Assembly (NCBI RefSeq): GCF_018866325.1 | Contig: NZ_CP076457.1 | Span: 558,001-622,000 of the forward strand | Length of the DNA stretch: 64,000 nucleotides | Direction: 5' to 3' | Source: Streptomyces sp. YPW6 | GTDB lineage: Bacteria > Actinomycetota > Actinomycetes > Streptomycetales > Streptomycetaceae | Part shown: positions 1-9,926 of the stretch, piece by piece | How positions within the stretch are numbered: position 1 is the stretch's first letter | How the letters are laid out: every line of letters starts with the position of its first letter | Translations under genes and position numbers: made by a program | The notes under the pieces: generated by a model | Told to the model about the DNA's origin: nothing | The model's database searches: none | Seen by the model: the letters and a program-made list of their open reading frames with translations, nothing else

Positions 1-3000
1 GGCGTCGTCGGCGACCCGCTGCACGGCCTGCCCGTCCACCAGGAGGAAGTTGGTGCGCAGCGCGGGGTGGCGGGCGATGAGCCGGCGGACGGCCTCGAAC
101 ATCAGGTCCGGTTCGAGGGCGACGTTCACCTCGACGGCTCCGCCGATGTTGTACGCGTGTCCGTCGGGGTTGAGGTGTTTGAGGAACCACAGCGCCTTCT
201 GGTTCTGGGTGAGGGGGTACTGCCCCTCGTCACTGTGGAGGTGGACCGCGCCCGCCGCCCCCGCGGGGTCCTGTGCCGAGGCCAGCGCGGTGAGTGCGTC
301 GTGGAGCTGGGTGGCGAGTTCTCCGGCGGGGGTGCCGCTGAGCAGGGCGACCACGGGCAGGGCGACCCCGAGTTCGGCGTGGATCCGGGCGCGCAGCTCC
401 ATGGCGAGGAGCGAGTCGAGTCCGAGTTCACCGAGTCCGGTGGCGGGGTCGACGCGGTCGGCGCCGGTGCGCAGCACGGTGGCGGCCAGGGCGGCGAAGC
501 GCTCGGCGACGAGGGCGCCGCGGTCCTCCTCGGCGGCGGCGCGGAAGGTGTCGAGGAACCCGCCGGAGGAGGTGGTCTCCGCGCGGGGGGTGGCGGTGGC
601 CGCGAGGTCGGCGACCAGCGGTGGCGGGGAGGGGTACCAGCCGAGGAAGACCGGCCAGTCGACGACGGTGGCGACGACGAGCTGCGCGTGGTCCTGGCCG
701 ATGACCCGCTCCAGGACGGCCATACCCGTCTGTGGGGAGAGCGAGCTCATGCCCCGGCTGTGCAGGTAGTGCTCGACCAGGCCGAGTTCCTCGATCATGC
801 CGGTGGCCCAGGGGCCCCAGTCCAGGCTGAGCGCGGGCAGACCCTGGGCGCGGCGGTGGTGGGCGAGGGCGTCCAGAAAGGCGTTCCCGGCCGCGTAGTT
901 GGTCTGTCCCGCCGTGGTCAGCAGGGAGGCGATCGAGGCGAACAGCACGAAGTGTTCGAGGGGTTCGTCGCGCAGGTGCCGGTGGAGGAGATGCGCGCCT
1001 ACGGTCTTGGGGTCGTGGACGGCGTCGAAGGCCGCCCGGTCGAGATCGGCGACGAGGGTGTCGCGAACCTGGCCGGCGAGATGGAACACCCCGCGTACGG
1101 GCGGCGCTCCGCTGCGCCGGTGGGCGTCGAGCCAGCCGGTCAGGGCGTCCTCGTCGGTGATGTCGAACGTCGCCGGAACCGGGTGCGCGCCGAGCGCCTC
1201 CAGTTCGCGGAGCAGGGCGACGGCCCGGCCCTCGGCGCTGCCGGGGTCGGCTCCGGCCCACTTCTCCCGGGGCGGCACGGGGGTACGTCCGACGAGGATG
1301 ATCCGGCGGGCTCCCCGGCGTGCGAGGGTGCGGCACAGCAGCCGGCCGAGCGCGCCGAACGCCCCGGTGACCAGGTAGCTTCCGTCGGCCCGCAGGCGGA
1401 GCGGCAGCGGCCGGGTCAGGCTCGCGGCGGGGCGTAGCCGGCCGGTGCGGCGGTGGCCGTCGCGCAGGGCGATCTCCGCTTCGTCGTCGCTGAGCGCTTC
1501 GGCCAGGAGCGCCGCGGCCTCGGCCCGGTCGCCGTCGGGTCCGGTCTTTCGCCGGGGGTCGAGGTCGATGAGTTTGCCGGGGTGCCCGGTCAGTTCCTGG
1601 TGGCGCAGTACGCGGCCGATGCCCCAGGCCGGGGCTCCGAGGGGTTCGGGTGCTTCGCCGGGCAGGGCGGGCTGGGCGCCCCGGGTGACGATGTGCAGAC
1701 GTCCTCCTTCGCCCCGGGCGGACAGCAGCCGGGCGAGGGCGATCAGGGAGTAGGCGCCCGCGCCGGTGTGGACGCCGAGGGCGGTCCGGTCGCAGGCGGC
1801 GAGGGCGGGGGCGTCGAGGTTCCACAGGTGCAGGACGGTCCCCCGGAAGGGCCCGCCGTCGCGGTCGAGGTCGGCGAAGAGGCGTCGCAGGTCGGCGTCG
1901 GACGCCGGGTCGACGGTGTAGGTGCGGCCGTCGGCCGGGGCCGTGTAGGCCGCGCCCCGGCGCACCAGGCGGCAGCGTTCGCCCCGGGCGTCGGCCAGGG
2001 CGGCGAAGGAGTCCGCGAGGCCGGCGTCGTCGGCGAGGAGCAGCCAGCTCACGTCCCCGGGCGGGACCGCGGCGCCCTCGGCCGGGAGCGGCGGGCAGTC
2101 GGTCCAGACGGGTTCGGCGAGCCAGGAGTCGATCGTGGTGCGGGCGACGGCGGTGGCGGCCTTCTCGACGTCGGCGGCGCGGAAGCCTGCGATGCGGCCG
2201 AGGGGCGTGCCGTCGTCGGCGTACAGGGCGATGTCGCCGAGGGTGGTGTCCGCGTCGCCGGTGAGGAGGGTGGCGTGGGCCCAGAAGGGCTGGTCCCCGA
2301 CGGGTTCGAGGGCCACCTCGTCCAGGGAGAGCGGCAGCCTGATCCCGGTGGCCGGGGCGGTCTTCCCGGGGGCCGCCGGGATCAGCGGGGTCAGGAGCGT
2401 CTGGAAGCAGGCGTCGAGCAGGACGGGGTGGAGGTGGTGACCGGCGGCGTCGTCGCCGATCGCCCGGGGCGGCCGGATCCGGGCGAGGACCTCGTCGGCG
2501 CCGATCCAGACCTCCTGCACGGCCTGGAAGGCGGGGCCGTACTGGTAGCCGAGGGCGGCCAGCGCGGTGTAGCAGGCGGGTCCTTCGAGGTGGCGGTGGG
2601 CCCTGGCCCGGATCGCCGGGGCGTCGAGCGGCGGGGCGGTGCGGCGGCGTTGGCCGGTGCGGACGATTCCGCTCGCGTGGACGGCCGGTTCGCCGTCCTC
2701 ACCGGCCGGGGAGGCGATGGTGAAGGCGGCGTTGTCCAGGGAGAGCGACACCTCAACGGTGCGGTCCTCCCCGTCGGGCAGGAAGAGCGCCTTGCGCAGG
2801 TCGATGCCGGCGAGGACGGCGGTGGTGCCGCCGGTGAGCCGCAGGACGGCCTGGGCCGCCATCTCCAGGTAGCCGGCGGCGGGGAAGACGACGGTGTCCT
2901 GGATGCGGTGGTCGGCGAGATAGGGCTGGTCCTCGGGGTCCAGGCGGGCCCGCCAGGTGGGTGCGGTGGCGTCGGTGCGGCGGCCGAGGAGCGGGTGGTC

Positions 3001-5718
3001 GCGGTGGCCGAGCCGGACCTGGGCGACCGGGCGGGGCTCGGTCCAGTGCCGGTCGCGCCGGAAGGGGTGACGGGGCAGGGTGACGGGCCTGCCGGCGGGC
3101 TGGAGCAGGTCCCAGTCGACGGGGACGCCGAGGGTGTGGAGTGCGCCGAGGGAGGCGGCGAAGCGCTCGGTCTCGTCCTCCTGGCGGCGGATCGAGGGCA
3201 GGGTGAGCGCGGACCTCCCGCCCGCGTCGAGGCACTCGCGGATCGCGTGGCCGAGGACCGGGTGCGGGCCGATCTCCAGGAAGACGCGGTGGCCGTCGTC
3301 GGCGATGCGGTCGACGGCCGACCGGAAGCGGACCCGGTCGCGGACGTTCTTCCACCAGTACGCGGCGTCGAGTTCCTCGCCCCGGACGGTCGCTTCGACG
3401 CCTGTCGGATACAGCGGAACCTGCGCCGCGCGCGGCTCCAACGGTGCCAGTTCCGTGAGCAGTTCGGTCTTGATGCGTTCCATTCCGACGCTGTGGTAGG
3501 GCACTTCCACGGTGAGGAACTTCGCGAACCGCTGCTCGGCCCGCAGCTCTTCGGCCAGCAGGGTCAGCGCCGCCTCGTCCCCGGCCAGGGTGATCGCGGT
3601 GGGGCTGTTGACCGCGGCGACGGAGACCCGGTCGCGGTAGGGGCGCACCCGGCGCTCGGCCTCGTCCTCGGTGAGGCCGACGGCGAGCATGGTGCCCGTG
3701 CCGGCCAGGGTCTGCTGGAGGCGGCTGCGGTGCACGGCGATCCTGGCCGCGTCCCGCAGGGAGTAGACGCCTGCCGCGTGGAAGGCGGCGATCTCGCCGG
3801 TGCTGTGGCCGACGACGGCGTCCGGGCGCACCCCGTGGGACCGCCACAGGGCGGCCAGTCCGACCTGTACGGCGAAGTTCGCGGGCTGGGCGAGCCAGGT
3901 CTCGCCCATCCGGGAGTCGGATTCCGCGGCGGTCAGCTCCTCGACGAGGGACCAGTCGGCGAATTCCCGCAGCGCGCGGTCACACGCGGTGACGGCGTCC
4001 CGGAAGACGGGTTCCTCCGCGAAGAGCTGACGGCCCATGCCCCACCACTGGGGGCCCATGCCGGTGAAGACCCAGACCAGTCCGCGGTCGGCGGTGTCCC
4101 GGGCCCGGCCGTGCACGACGCGGGGGTGCGGCTCGCCGCGCTCGTGGGCGGCCAGGGCTTCGTCGAGGGAGGCGCGGTCGGAGTGGACGACGGCCAGCCG
4201 TTCGGGCAGGTGCTGGCGGCGGTGGGCGAGGGTGTGGCCGAGGTCGTCGAGTGCGACGGCCGGGCCGTTGCCGCCCGCCAGCTCGGCCCGGATCCCGGCC
4301 GCCAGCTCCGCCAGGGCGTCGGGGCGGCGGGCGCTGAGCGGCAGGATGGTCCAGCGCCGCCCGGCGGCCGCGCCGCTCCCGGGGGCGGGCGGAACGGGCG
4401 GCGGCGCTTCCTCCAGGACGACATGGGCGTTGGTTCCGCCGAAGCCGAAGGAGTTCACCCCGGCGCGGGCGGGCCCTTCATGGGCGGGCCAGGGGGTGGG
4501 CCGGGTGGGGATCTCGTACGGCAGGGCCGCCGGGTCGATGGCGGGATTGAGGTTCTCCAGGTTGATGTGGGGCGGGATCGTGCGGTGTTCGATGCTCAGC
4601 ACGGTCTTGATCAGCCCGGCGATCCCGGCGGCGGATTCGGTGTGGCCGATGTTCGTCTTGACCGAGCCGACATAGGCACGGGCGCCCGGGGCCCGCCCGA
4701 TGGCGAGTGCGCGGGCCAGGGCGTTCGCCTCGATCGGGTCGCCGACCGGGGTCGAGGTGCCGTGCGCCTCCATGTACTGGAGGTCGCCGGGGGTGACACC
4801 CGCTTCGGCGCAGACCCGGCGGATGAGGTCGACCTGCGCGTCGGGGCTGGGCACGGTGATGCCGTTGGTGTGGCCGTCCTGGTTGACGCCGCTGCCCAGG
4901 ATCACCGCGTGGATCCGGTCCCCGTCCCGCACGGCGTCGTCCAGCCGCTTCAGCGCGACCAGGCCGACGCCCTCGGCCCGCACGTAGCCGTCGGCGGCGG
5001 CGTCGAACGTACGCGAGCGGCCCTCGGGCGAGAGGAACCCGCCCTTCGTCTCGGCGACGGTGTACTGCGGGGCCATGTGGAGCAGGGTGCCGCCGGCGAG
5101 CGCGAGGTCGGTCTCCCCGTTGTGCAGCGCCTGGCACGCCAGGTGGACGGCGACCAGGGAGGAGCTGCACGCGGTGTCGACGGACAGGCTCGGGCCGCGG
5201 AAGTCGAAGCAGTACGAGATGCGGTTCGAGACCATCGTCATCATGGTTCCGGTCGCGGTGTGGGCGGCGAGCGAGGTGAAGTCCAGGTCGGCGAACTGCA
5301 GGATCTTGTAGTCCAGGGTGAACGCGCCGACGTAGACCGCGACGTTGTCCCCGGCGAGGTCGGCGGGTCGCTGGCCGCCGTCCTCCAGTGCCTCCCAGGC
5401 CACTTCGAGCAGCTTGCGCTGCTGCGGGTCCATGTGGTCGGCCTCGCGGGGGCTGATGCCGAAGAACGCGGGGTCGAACTCGTCGAAGCCGTCGATGTAT
5501 CCGCCGCGGCCGCCGACGAGGCGCCCGGGTTTGTCGCGGAACCGGCTGCCGAGCGTGCGGACGTCGTACCGGTCGGGCGGGGTGGGGGTGATGCAGTCCT
5601 TGCCCTCCACCAGGTTCCGCCAGAACGCGCGGTGGTCCGAGGCGCCGCCGGGCAGGCGGCAGCCCATCCCGATGATCGCCACCTTGTTCCGTAACGCCCG
5701 GCTGTTCGCGTCGGCCAT
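1..5718 (-). CDS. Type I polyketide synthase, KS-AT-DH-KR-ACP followed by condensation domain (partial)
   Basis: This is a modular PKS whose 3' end lies beyond window position 1; about 1,906 residues are visible. The KS (about residues 11-430) has the TACSSS cysteine motif, EAHGTST and NIGHTES. The AT (about 540-850) carries GHSTGEI and a VPYHS specificity-region motif instead of the usual HAFH or YASH, so its extender unit cannot be assigned. The DH (about 900-1170) has ADHRIQDTVVFP, with Asp in place of the usual Gly of HxxxGxxxxP. The KR (about 1440-1620) has a VTGAFGALG nucleotide site and the NYAAGN tyrosine. The ACP has GLDSL near residue 1768. From about residue 1833 an NRPS-like condensation domain starts (YPLTQNQKALWFL, RHPALRTNF). 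The ATG at 5718 follows GAGGAG. It lies 56 bases after the hydroxylase gene and is probably co-transcribed with it. Confidence 0.93.
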   Translation of the reverse strand, partial: MADANSRALRNKVAIIGMGCRLPGGASDHRAFWRNLVEGKDCITPTPPDRYDVRTLGSRFRDKPGRLVGGRGGYIDGFDEFDPAFFGISPREADHMDPQQRKLLEVAWEALEDGGQRPADLAGDNVAVYVGAFTLDYKILQFADLDFTSLAAHTATGTMMTMVSNRISYCFDFRGPSLSVDTACSSSLVAVHLACQALHNGETDLALAGGTLLHMAPQYTVAETKGGFLSPEGRSRTFDAAADGYVRAEGVGLVALKRLDDAVRDGDRIHAVILGSGVNQDGHTNGITVPSPDAQVDLIRRVCAEAGVTPGDLQYMEAHGTSTPVGDPIEANALARALAIGRAPGARAYVGSVKTNIGHTESAAGIAGLIKTVLSIEHRTIPPHINLENLNPAIDPAALPYEIPTRPTPWPAHEGPARAGVNSFGFGGTNAHVVLEEAPPPVPPAPGSGAAAGRRWTILPLSARRPDALAELAAGIRAELAGGNGPAVALDDLGHTLAHRRQHLPERLAVVHSDRASLDEALAAHERGEPHPRVVHGRARDTADRGLVWVFTGMGPQWWGMGRQLFAEEPVFRDAVTACDRALREFADWSLVEELTAAESDSRMGETWLAQPANFAVQVGLAALWRSHGVRPDAVVGHSTGEIAAFHAAGVYSLRDAARIAVHRSRLQQTLAGTGTMLAVGLTEDEAERRVRPYRDRVSVAAVNSPTAITLAGDEAALTLLAEELRAEQRFAKFLTVEVPYHSVGMERIKTELLTELAPLEPRAAQVPLYPTGVEATVRGEELDAAYWWKNVRDRVRFRSAVDRIADDGHRVFLEIGPHPVLGHAIRECLDAGGRSALTLPSIRRQEDETERFAASLGALHTLGVPVDWDLLQPAGRPVTLPRHPFRRDRHWTEPRPVAQVRLGHRDHPLLGRRTDATAPTWRARLDPEDQPYLADHRIQDTVVFPAAGYLEMAAQAVLRLTGGTTAVLAGIDLRKALFLPDGEDRTVEVSLSLDNAAFTIASPAGEDGEPAVHASGIVRTGQRRRTAPPLDAPAIRARAHRHLEGPACYTALAALGYQYGPAFQAVQEVWIGADEVLARIRPPRAIGDDAAGHHLHPVLLDACFQTLLTPLIPAAPGKTAPATGIRLPLSLDEVALEPVGDQPFWAHATLLTGDADTTLGDIALYADDGTPLGRIAGFRAADVEKAATAVARTTIDSWLAEPVWTDCPPLPAEGAAVPPGDVSWLLLADDAGLADSFAALADARGERCRLVRRGAAYTAPADGRTYTVDPASDADLRRLFADLDRDGGPFRGTVLHLWNLDAPALAACDRTALGVHTGAGAYSLIALARLLSARGEGGRLHIVTRGAQPALPGEAPEPLGAPAWGIGRVLRHQELTGHPGKLIDLDPRRKTGPDGDRAEAAALLAEALSDDEAEIALRDGHRRTGRLRPAASLTRPLPLRLRADGSYLVTGAFGALGRLLCRTLARRGARRIILVGRTPVPPREKWAGADPGSAEGRAVALLRELEALGAHPVPATFDITDEDALTGWLDAHRRSGAPPVRGVFHLAGQVRDTLVADLDRAAFDAVHDPKTVGAHLLHRHLRDEPLEHFVLFASIASLLTTAGQTNYAAGNAFLDALAHHRRAQGLPALSLDWGPWATGMIEELGLVEHYLHSRGMSSLSPQTGMAVLERVIGQDHAQLVVATVVDWPVFLGWYPSPPPLVADLAATATPRAETTSSGGFLDTFRAAAEEDRGALVAERFAALAATVLRTGADRVDPATGLGELGLDSLLAMELRARIHAELGVALPVVALLSGTPAGELATQLHDALTALASAQDPAGAAGAVHLHSDEGQYPLTQNQKALWFLKHLNPDGHAYNIGGAVEVNVALEPDLMFEAVRRLIARHPALRTNFLLVDGQAVQRVADDA

Positions 5719-5774
5719 TCGAACTCCTCAGGTCGTGGTGCGTCGAGTCGTGGTGAAGCACGGGCCGGCGGCGG

Positions 5775-6728
5775 TCACTCCGGGCCGGGGCGCGGGGCGG
5801 GGCTGCGTCGCCAGGGGTGCAGGAAGGCGGCGAGGATCTCGCCGGTGCCGGGGAAGGAGGCGGGGTCGTGGAGGCCCACGGCGGTCGGTTCCCGGCCGGG
5901 GTGCCAGGTGAAGCTGCCGAACAGGTGGTCCCAGCAGGACAGGTCGGAGCCGTAGTGGCCGGCTTCGGACAGCTCGGTGCTGTGGTGCAGGCGGTGCTGT
6001 TCGGGGCTGGCCAGCAGATGGTTGAGCGGGCCGATGCGGACGTCGATGTTGGCGTGGACGAAGTAGCCCTGGGCGGCGACGAACAGTCCGGCCACCAGCA
6101 CGGCGGGGCGGGAGAAGCCGACGACGGCCAGGGCCAGCTGGACCAGGCTCTGCGCCAGGACGATGTCCAGCACGTGGTTGACCCCGTTGTTGGCGACGTT
6201 GACCTTCCGGGGTACGTGGTGCACTCCGTGCAGGCGCCACAGCAGGGCGTTCCGGTGGCCCAGCCGGTGCACCGCGTAGCTCACCAGCGATCCGGTGAGG
6301 AGGGCTCCCGGGATTTCGGCCCAAAGGTGGAGGACCGGCTCCTCGGGCGAGATCCGGCCGACGGCCAGGGCGACCAGCAACTGCGCCAGTCCGCTTCCGG
6401 CCATGGTGAGCAGGAAGTAGATGCCGTACCAACGCCATTCGTCCCTTCCCGGGTGCCAGTTCCGGTCGTAAGGAATCAGCCGCTCCAGGAGGGCCAGATA
6501 GGCGATCACTCCAACCAGAAAGAAGGGGCTGACCCATGCCGGATCCCATCGCAGAAGCACGGCGGACGCCGCAACGCACACGACCGCGAGCAGGAGAACG
6601 GGGTAGGCGACGGCACAGAGAATGCGGGACGCGGAATTCCCGGTCACCCCCCTCCCGGGAACCGCGTATTCGACCGAATGAATTTCGCCATCGGCGGCGC
6701 GCTCGCGCTCGTTCAACGTGACCCCCAA
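5775..6728 (-). CDS. Sterol desaturase / fatty acid hydroxylase superfamily membrane protein
   Basis: This is an integral-membrane diiron oxygenase-type protein of about 317 residues. The histidine clusters of the superfamily are visible in order: HRLGH near residue 165, HGVHH near 178 and HRLHH near 255, set among hydrophobic segments. Such enzymes hydroxylate or desaturate lipid or carotenoid-like substrates. It sits directly upstream of the PKS on the same strand, so tailoring or priming of the polyketide product is a reasonable inference. The start is uncertain: the longest frame begins with TTG at 6728, a second TTG at 6716 has GGGGG before it, and a GTG further in follows GGGAGG closely. 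No ATG lies near the N-terminus. Confidence 0.85.
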   Translation of the reverse strand: MGVTLNERERAADGEIHSVEYAVPGRGVTGNSASRILCAVAYPVLLLAVVCVAASAVLLRWDPAWVSPFFLVGVIAYLALLERLIPYDRNWHPGRDEWRWYGIYFLLTMAGSGLAQLLVALAVGRISPEEPVLHLWAEIPGALLTGSLVSYAVHRLGHRNALLWRLHGVHHVPRKVNVANNGVNHVLDIVLAQSLVQLALAVVGFSRPAVLVAGLFVAAQGYFVHANIDVRIGPLNHLLASPEQHRLHHSTELSEAGHYGSDLSCWDHLFGSFTWHPGREPTAVGLHDPASFPGTGEILAAFLHPWRRSPAPRPGPE

Positions 6729-7411
6729 CCAGGGAACGCAACCGGGAGAGAGACCAGTTCTTCCGCATCAGCGCAGGCCGGACCGGCCTGGAGGATCTCC
6801 GAGAACCACGGGCTGCCGTGGCCCCGCGCTGACGCCTTTCCCACACCCGGCCTCGACGAAATTCGGCCGTGGCGCGAACTGATGCCCCCGACCCCATCAG
6901 CCCAGATCATCTATTTCCCGATCCCACGGCTTTAATCACGACCGACCCAGAGAAATCGACCGACGCCTTTCCAGGGAAAGGAATACGAAAAGGATCGCAC
7001 AACCGAGCGAGACTCCACATGTGCGATGGCGAGGCAAAGAATTACTTCGTAGGATCATCGCGATACCGGGCGACGGCGCATTCTGATGCACCGGGAGGAG
7101 AATTCCCGCGCCCGAGCGTGCGTCGGAGCGGAATCCCGTGCGCCCGCGCGCGAACGCTGCCCGGACGTGCGCCTCCCCCGTGCCGGCGACGCACCTTCCC
7201 GTCGCCCGCACGGGCGGCCCGGACTTCTCAGCGGTACGGGCGGCGCAGGGGCTCCTCAGGGGCACGGGCGCCGCGGGCTGCCCAGTGGCGCGGCCTGCTC
7301 AGCGGTACGGGCAGAGGGGGAATCAGGCCCGAGGGCGCCTTCCGCCGCAAGGCACCGCCCTGCGATGATCGCGCCGAGATCCGGCAGCCATGAGCGACCC
7401 GAGGAGCTCCC
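6729..7411. other. Intergenic region between divergent genes; no gene seen
   Basis: About 680 bases separate the minus-strand hydroxylase-PKS unit from the plus-strand PLP enzyme. The part from roughly 6,900 to 7,100 is clearly richer in A+T than its surroundings, as expected of a Streptomyces biosynthetic promoter region, and probably drives the PKS unit. The part from 7,190 to 7,330 is G+C-rich and contains CAGCGGTACGGGC twice (about 7,229 and 7,299). The short open frames crossing it have no ribosome binding sites and no family resemblance. Confidence 0.5.
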
Positions 7412-8629
7412 TTGTCGTACGACGTCCAAGCGGTGCGCGCACAGTTCCCCGCCCTGCGATCCGGTACGGCGCACTTCGACGGCCCCGGCGGCACCCAGAC
7501 CCCCGAATCCGTCGTGGCCGCGATCGGCGAGGCGATGAGCCGTCCGCTGTCCAACCGGGGCTCCACTCTGCCCGGAGAGGTCAACGCGGACGAGATCGTC
7601 CGGGGCTTCCGGCAGGCGATGGCGGACCTGCTGGGCGCGGACCCGGGCGGGATCGTGTTCGGCCGGAGCGCCACCCAGCTCACGTACGACGTCGCGCGCA
7701 CCCTGGCCGGGACGTGGAAGCCGGGGGACGAGGTGGTGGTCAGCCGACTGGACCACGACGCCAACATCCGCCCCTGGGTGCAGGCGGCCGAGCGGGTGGG
7801 CGCGGTCGTGCGGTGGGCCGACTTCGACCCGGCGACCGGCGAACTGCCCCCGGAGGCCGTCGGCGCGCGGATCACCGGGCGGACCCGGCTGGTCGCGGTG
7901 ACCGGCGCCTCCAACCTGATCGGCACCCGGCCCGACATCCCGGCCGTGGCCCGACTGGCCCGCGAGGCGGGCGCCCTGTCGTACGTGGACGGGGTCCACC
8001 TGACGGCGCACCGCGCGGTGGACCTGGAGCGGCTCGGGGCGGACTTCCTCGTCTGCTCCCCGTACAAGTTCTTCGGCCCCCACCACGGCGTGCTGGCCGC
8101 CCGGCCCGAACTCCTCGGCACCCTCCACCCGGACAAACTGGCGCCGTCCACCGACGCCGTGCCGGAGCGCTTCGAACTCGGCACGCTCCCGTACGAGTTG
8201 ATGGCGGGCACCCACGCGGCGGTGGACTTCATCGCCGGCCTGGGCACCGACGCGGACACGGCGCACCGCCGCGGCGGGCGTCGTGAGCGGCTGGTGTCGG
8301 CGTACGCGGCGATCGAGTCCCACGAGAGCGCCCTGCGGGAGAGCGTCGAGAAGGGGGTACGCGATCTGGGCGGGGTGACGGTGCACTCGCGGGCCGCCGA
8401 GCGCACCCCCACGCTGCTGCTCACCTTCGAGGGCCGGGACGCGACGGACGCCTACCGCGCCCTCGCCCGCTCGGGGGTACACGCACCCGCCGGAGCGTTC
8501 TACGCCCTGGAGGCCTCCCGTCACCTGGGGCTCGGCGAGAGCGGCGGCCTGCGCGTCGGGCTGTCCGCGTACAACGACGCGGAGGATGTGGCGCGGCTCC
8601 TGACGGGGCTGAAGGACTTCCTGGGCTGA
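7412..8629 (+). CDS. Cysteine desulfurase-like PLP enzyme (aminotransferase class V)
   Basis: This is a 405-residue fold-type I PLP enzyme resembling the 'cysteine desulfurase-like' family. It has an N-terminal HFDGPGGTQ loop, a DHDAN segment near residue 114, a VDGVH segment that supplies the PLP-binding aspartate, and SPYKFFGPHHG, whose lysine (about residue 217) should be the Schiff-base lysine. Length matches the family. The exact substrate cannot be read from sequence; members often lack a proven sulfur-transfer role and no Fe-S assembly genes are adjacent. The start is TTG at 7412, supported by GAGGAG at 7401-7406. It appears to be a single-gene unit. Confidence 0.88.
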   Translation: MSYDVQAVRAQFPALRSGTAHFDGPGGTQTPESVVAAIGEAMSRPLSNRGSTLPGEVNADEIVRGFRQAMADLLGADPGGIVFGRSATQLTYDVARTLAGTWKPGDEVVVSRLDHDANIRPWVQAAERVGAVVRWADFDPATGELPPEAVGARITGRTRLVAVTGASNLIGTRPDIPAVARLAREAGALSYVDGVHLTAHRAVDLERLGADFLVCSPYKFFGPHHGVLAARPELLGTLHPDKLAPSTDAVPERFELGTLPYELMAGTHAAVDFIAGLGTDADTAHRRGGRRERLVSAYAAIESHESALRESVEKGVRDLGGVTVHSRAAERTPTLLLTFEGRDATDAYRALARSGVHAPAGAFYALEASRHLGLGESGGLRVGLSAYNDAEDVARLLTGLKDFLG

Positions 8630-8637
8630 CGGCAGGA

Positions 8638-8752
8638 GGCCGGGAGCCGGAGGCCGGGGGCCGGGAGCCGGGGGCCGGGAGCCGAAGGCCGGGGGCCTGA
8701 AGTCGGGAGCCGAGGGCCGGGGGCCGGGGGCCGGGGGCCGGGGACGTCCGGC
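8638..8752. repeat. Short G-rich tandem repeat (GCCGGGG/GCCGGGA units)
   Basis: This is an imperfect head-to-tail repeat of a 6-7 base GCCGGGG-type unit between two convergent genes. The three most regular units lie at about 8,717-8,750. It contains no gene. It may fold or act as a bidirectional transcription barrier, but is most simply slippage-prone low-complexity DNA. Confidence 0.75.
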
Positions 8753-8780
8753 CGATCAGGGGCGGGGCCGCCGGACACCC

Positions 8781-9824
8781 CTACAGCGCGGCCAGGGTGT
8801 CCACCGCGTCGGTCAGCCCGGACAGGTGCCGGGCTCCCGGCGCCTGCCGCCCGATCCAGCCGGGCCCGGCCACGCACACGACGGGACTCCTGCGCGCACC
8901 CCGCACGCCCCACTCGATGGCGTCCAGCCGGGCCACGAGCGCCGGGCTCGCCGTCCTCCGGGACTGCGCCCAGAGCACCACCGCGGCGGGACCGGTGCGC
9001 CGGACCGCGTCCTCCAGCGCCGCGACGGGCACGGCGGCGCCGAACATGCGGACCGGCCGTCCCCGGTGGGCGAGGGTCGCGGCGAGCGCCTCCAGGGCGA
9101 GCGTGTGGGTCTCGCCGGGCACACAGGCCAGCAGGACGAGGCCCGCGCCGGGGGCCGGGACCCGCCCGGCAGCGACGCCGCGCAGCGCGCCGGAGACGTG
9201 CCACGACAGCAGATGCTCGACCTCGATGTACCGCTCCCCCGCCGCCTCCCACTTCCGGCCCACCGCGTGCAGCACCGGCATCATGACCTCGTCCCAGGCG
9301 GCCGGGAGTCCGTAGCGGTCGAGCACCGCCGTGAGCAGTTCGTCCAGGGCCGGCGCGTCCAGCCGGACCGCGGCCCGGGCCAGACCGCGGCACTCCTGGC
9401 GGGCCCGGCCGACCGGCAGCGGCCCGGCGGCCCGGGATGCGCGCGCCGACCGGGGCGGGGGCGGGGCGCCGGACGTCCGAGCGCCCACCGTCACCTCGCC
9501 GGGCGAGTCCGCGGACCGCGTTTCCCCGCCGGGCACCCCCACGCCGGACGCTGACGCGCCGGACGTCCCGGCCAGGACGGTGCGAGCCGCCTCCGCCGGG
9601 GGCAAACCTCCGCTGGTCAGGGCGCACATGTGGCGCAGTGCGGCGATGTCCGCCCCGGTCCAGCGGCGGTGCCGGCCGTCCTGGCGTGCGGCCGGGCCGA
9701 TCCCGTAGCGGCGGTCCCACGAACGCAGCGTCGTCGGTGCGACGCCCAGGAGCCGGGCCACCGCACCGGTGGTCAGACCCCCGTCGGGCGGGGCTTCCAG
9801 GAGCGGGTCGCCTGCCGGGTCCAT
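8781..9824 (-). CDS. MerR-family regulator with cobalamin-binding domain (LitR/CarH type)
   Basis: This is a 347-residue regulator. The N-terminal MerR helix-turn-helix (about residues 18-70) reads TTGAVARLLGVAPTTLRSWDRRYG. After a Pro/Ala-rich linker comes a B12-binding module: a helical cap with KWEAAGERYIEVEH (the Trp...Glu-His signature that packs on cobalamin) and a Rossmann domain with GETHTLALE, the ExH motif. LitR/CarH proteins use adenosylcobalamin as a light sensor and repress carotenoid or oxidative-stress genes in the dark. I chose ATG 9824 because TATGGT sits seven bases upstream, giving a leaderless message; ATG 9836 is the alternative. It is divergent from a DUF4383 gene, a likely target. 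Confidence 0.88.
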   Translation of the reverse strand: MDPAGDPLLEAPPDGGLTTGAVARLLGVAPTTLRSWDRRYGIGPAARQDGRHRRWTGADIAALRHMCALTSGGLPPAEAARTVLAGTSGASASGVGVPGGETRSADSPGEVTVGARTSGAPPPPRSARASRAAGPLPVGRARQECRGLARAAVRLDAPALDELLTAVLDRYGLPAAWDEVMMPVLHAVGRKWEAAGERYIEVEHLLSWHVSGALRGVAAGRVPAPGAGLVLLACVPGETHTLALEALAATLAHRGRPVRMFGAAVPVAALEDAVRRTGPAAVVLWAQSRRTASPALVARLDAIEWGVRGARRSPVVCVAGPGWIGRQAPGARHLSGLTDAVDTLAAL

Positions 9825-9837
9825 AAAATTCACCATA

Positions 9838-9855
9838 CGACGCAAAAGCGACGCA
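9838..9855. promoter_or_regulatory. Direct repeat CGACGCA in the divergent merR/DUF4383 promoter
   Basis: CGACGCA occurs twice with AAAG between (9838-9844 and 9849-9855), upstream of the probable -10 of the B12-dependent regulator. It could be an operator of that regulator or of an ECF sigma factor; this assignment is inference. Confidence 0.35.
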
Positions 9856-9926
9856 CGTTGTCCGGCGGTGCCCCGAGCGGTTCCCTGAGACACCGGAGCA
9901 GGAACGACACGAGAGTGGAGACGGTC

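Noticed and set aside
1453..5694. Plus-strand open frame of about 1,413 codons
   Set aside because: It is antisense to the PKS, whose minus-strand translation gives perfect KS, AT, DH, KR and ACP motifs. The plus-strand product is Gly/Val/Glu-rich without any family pattern.
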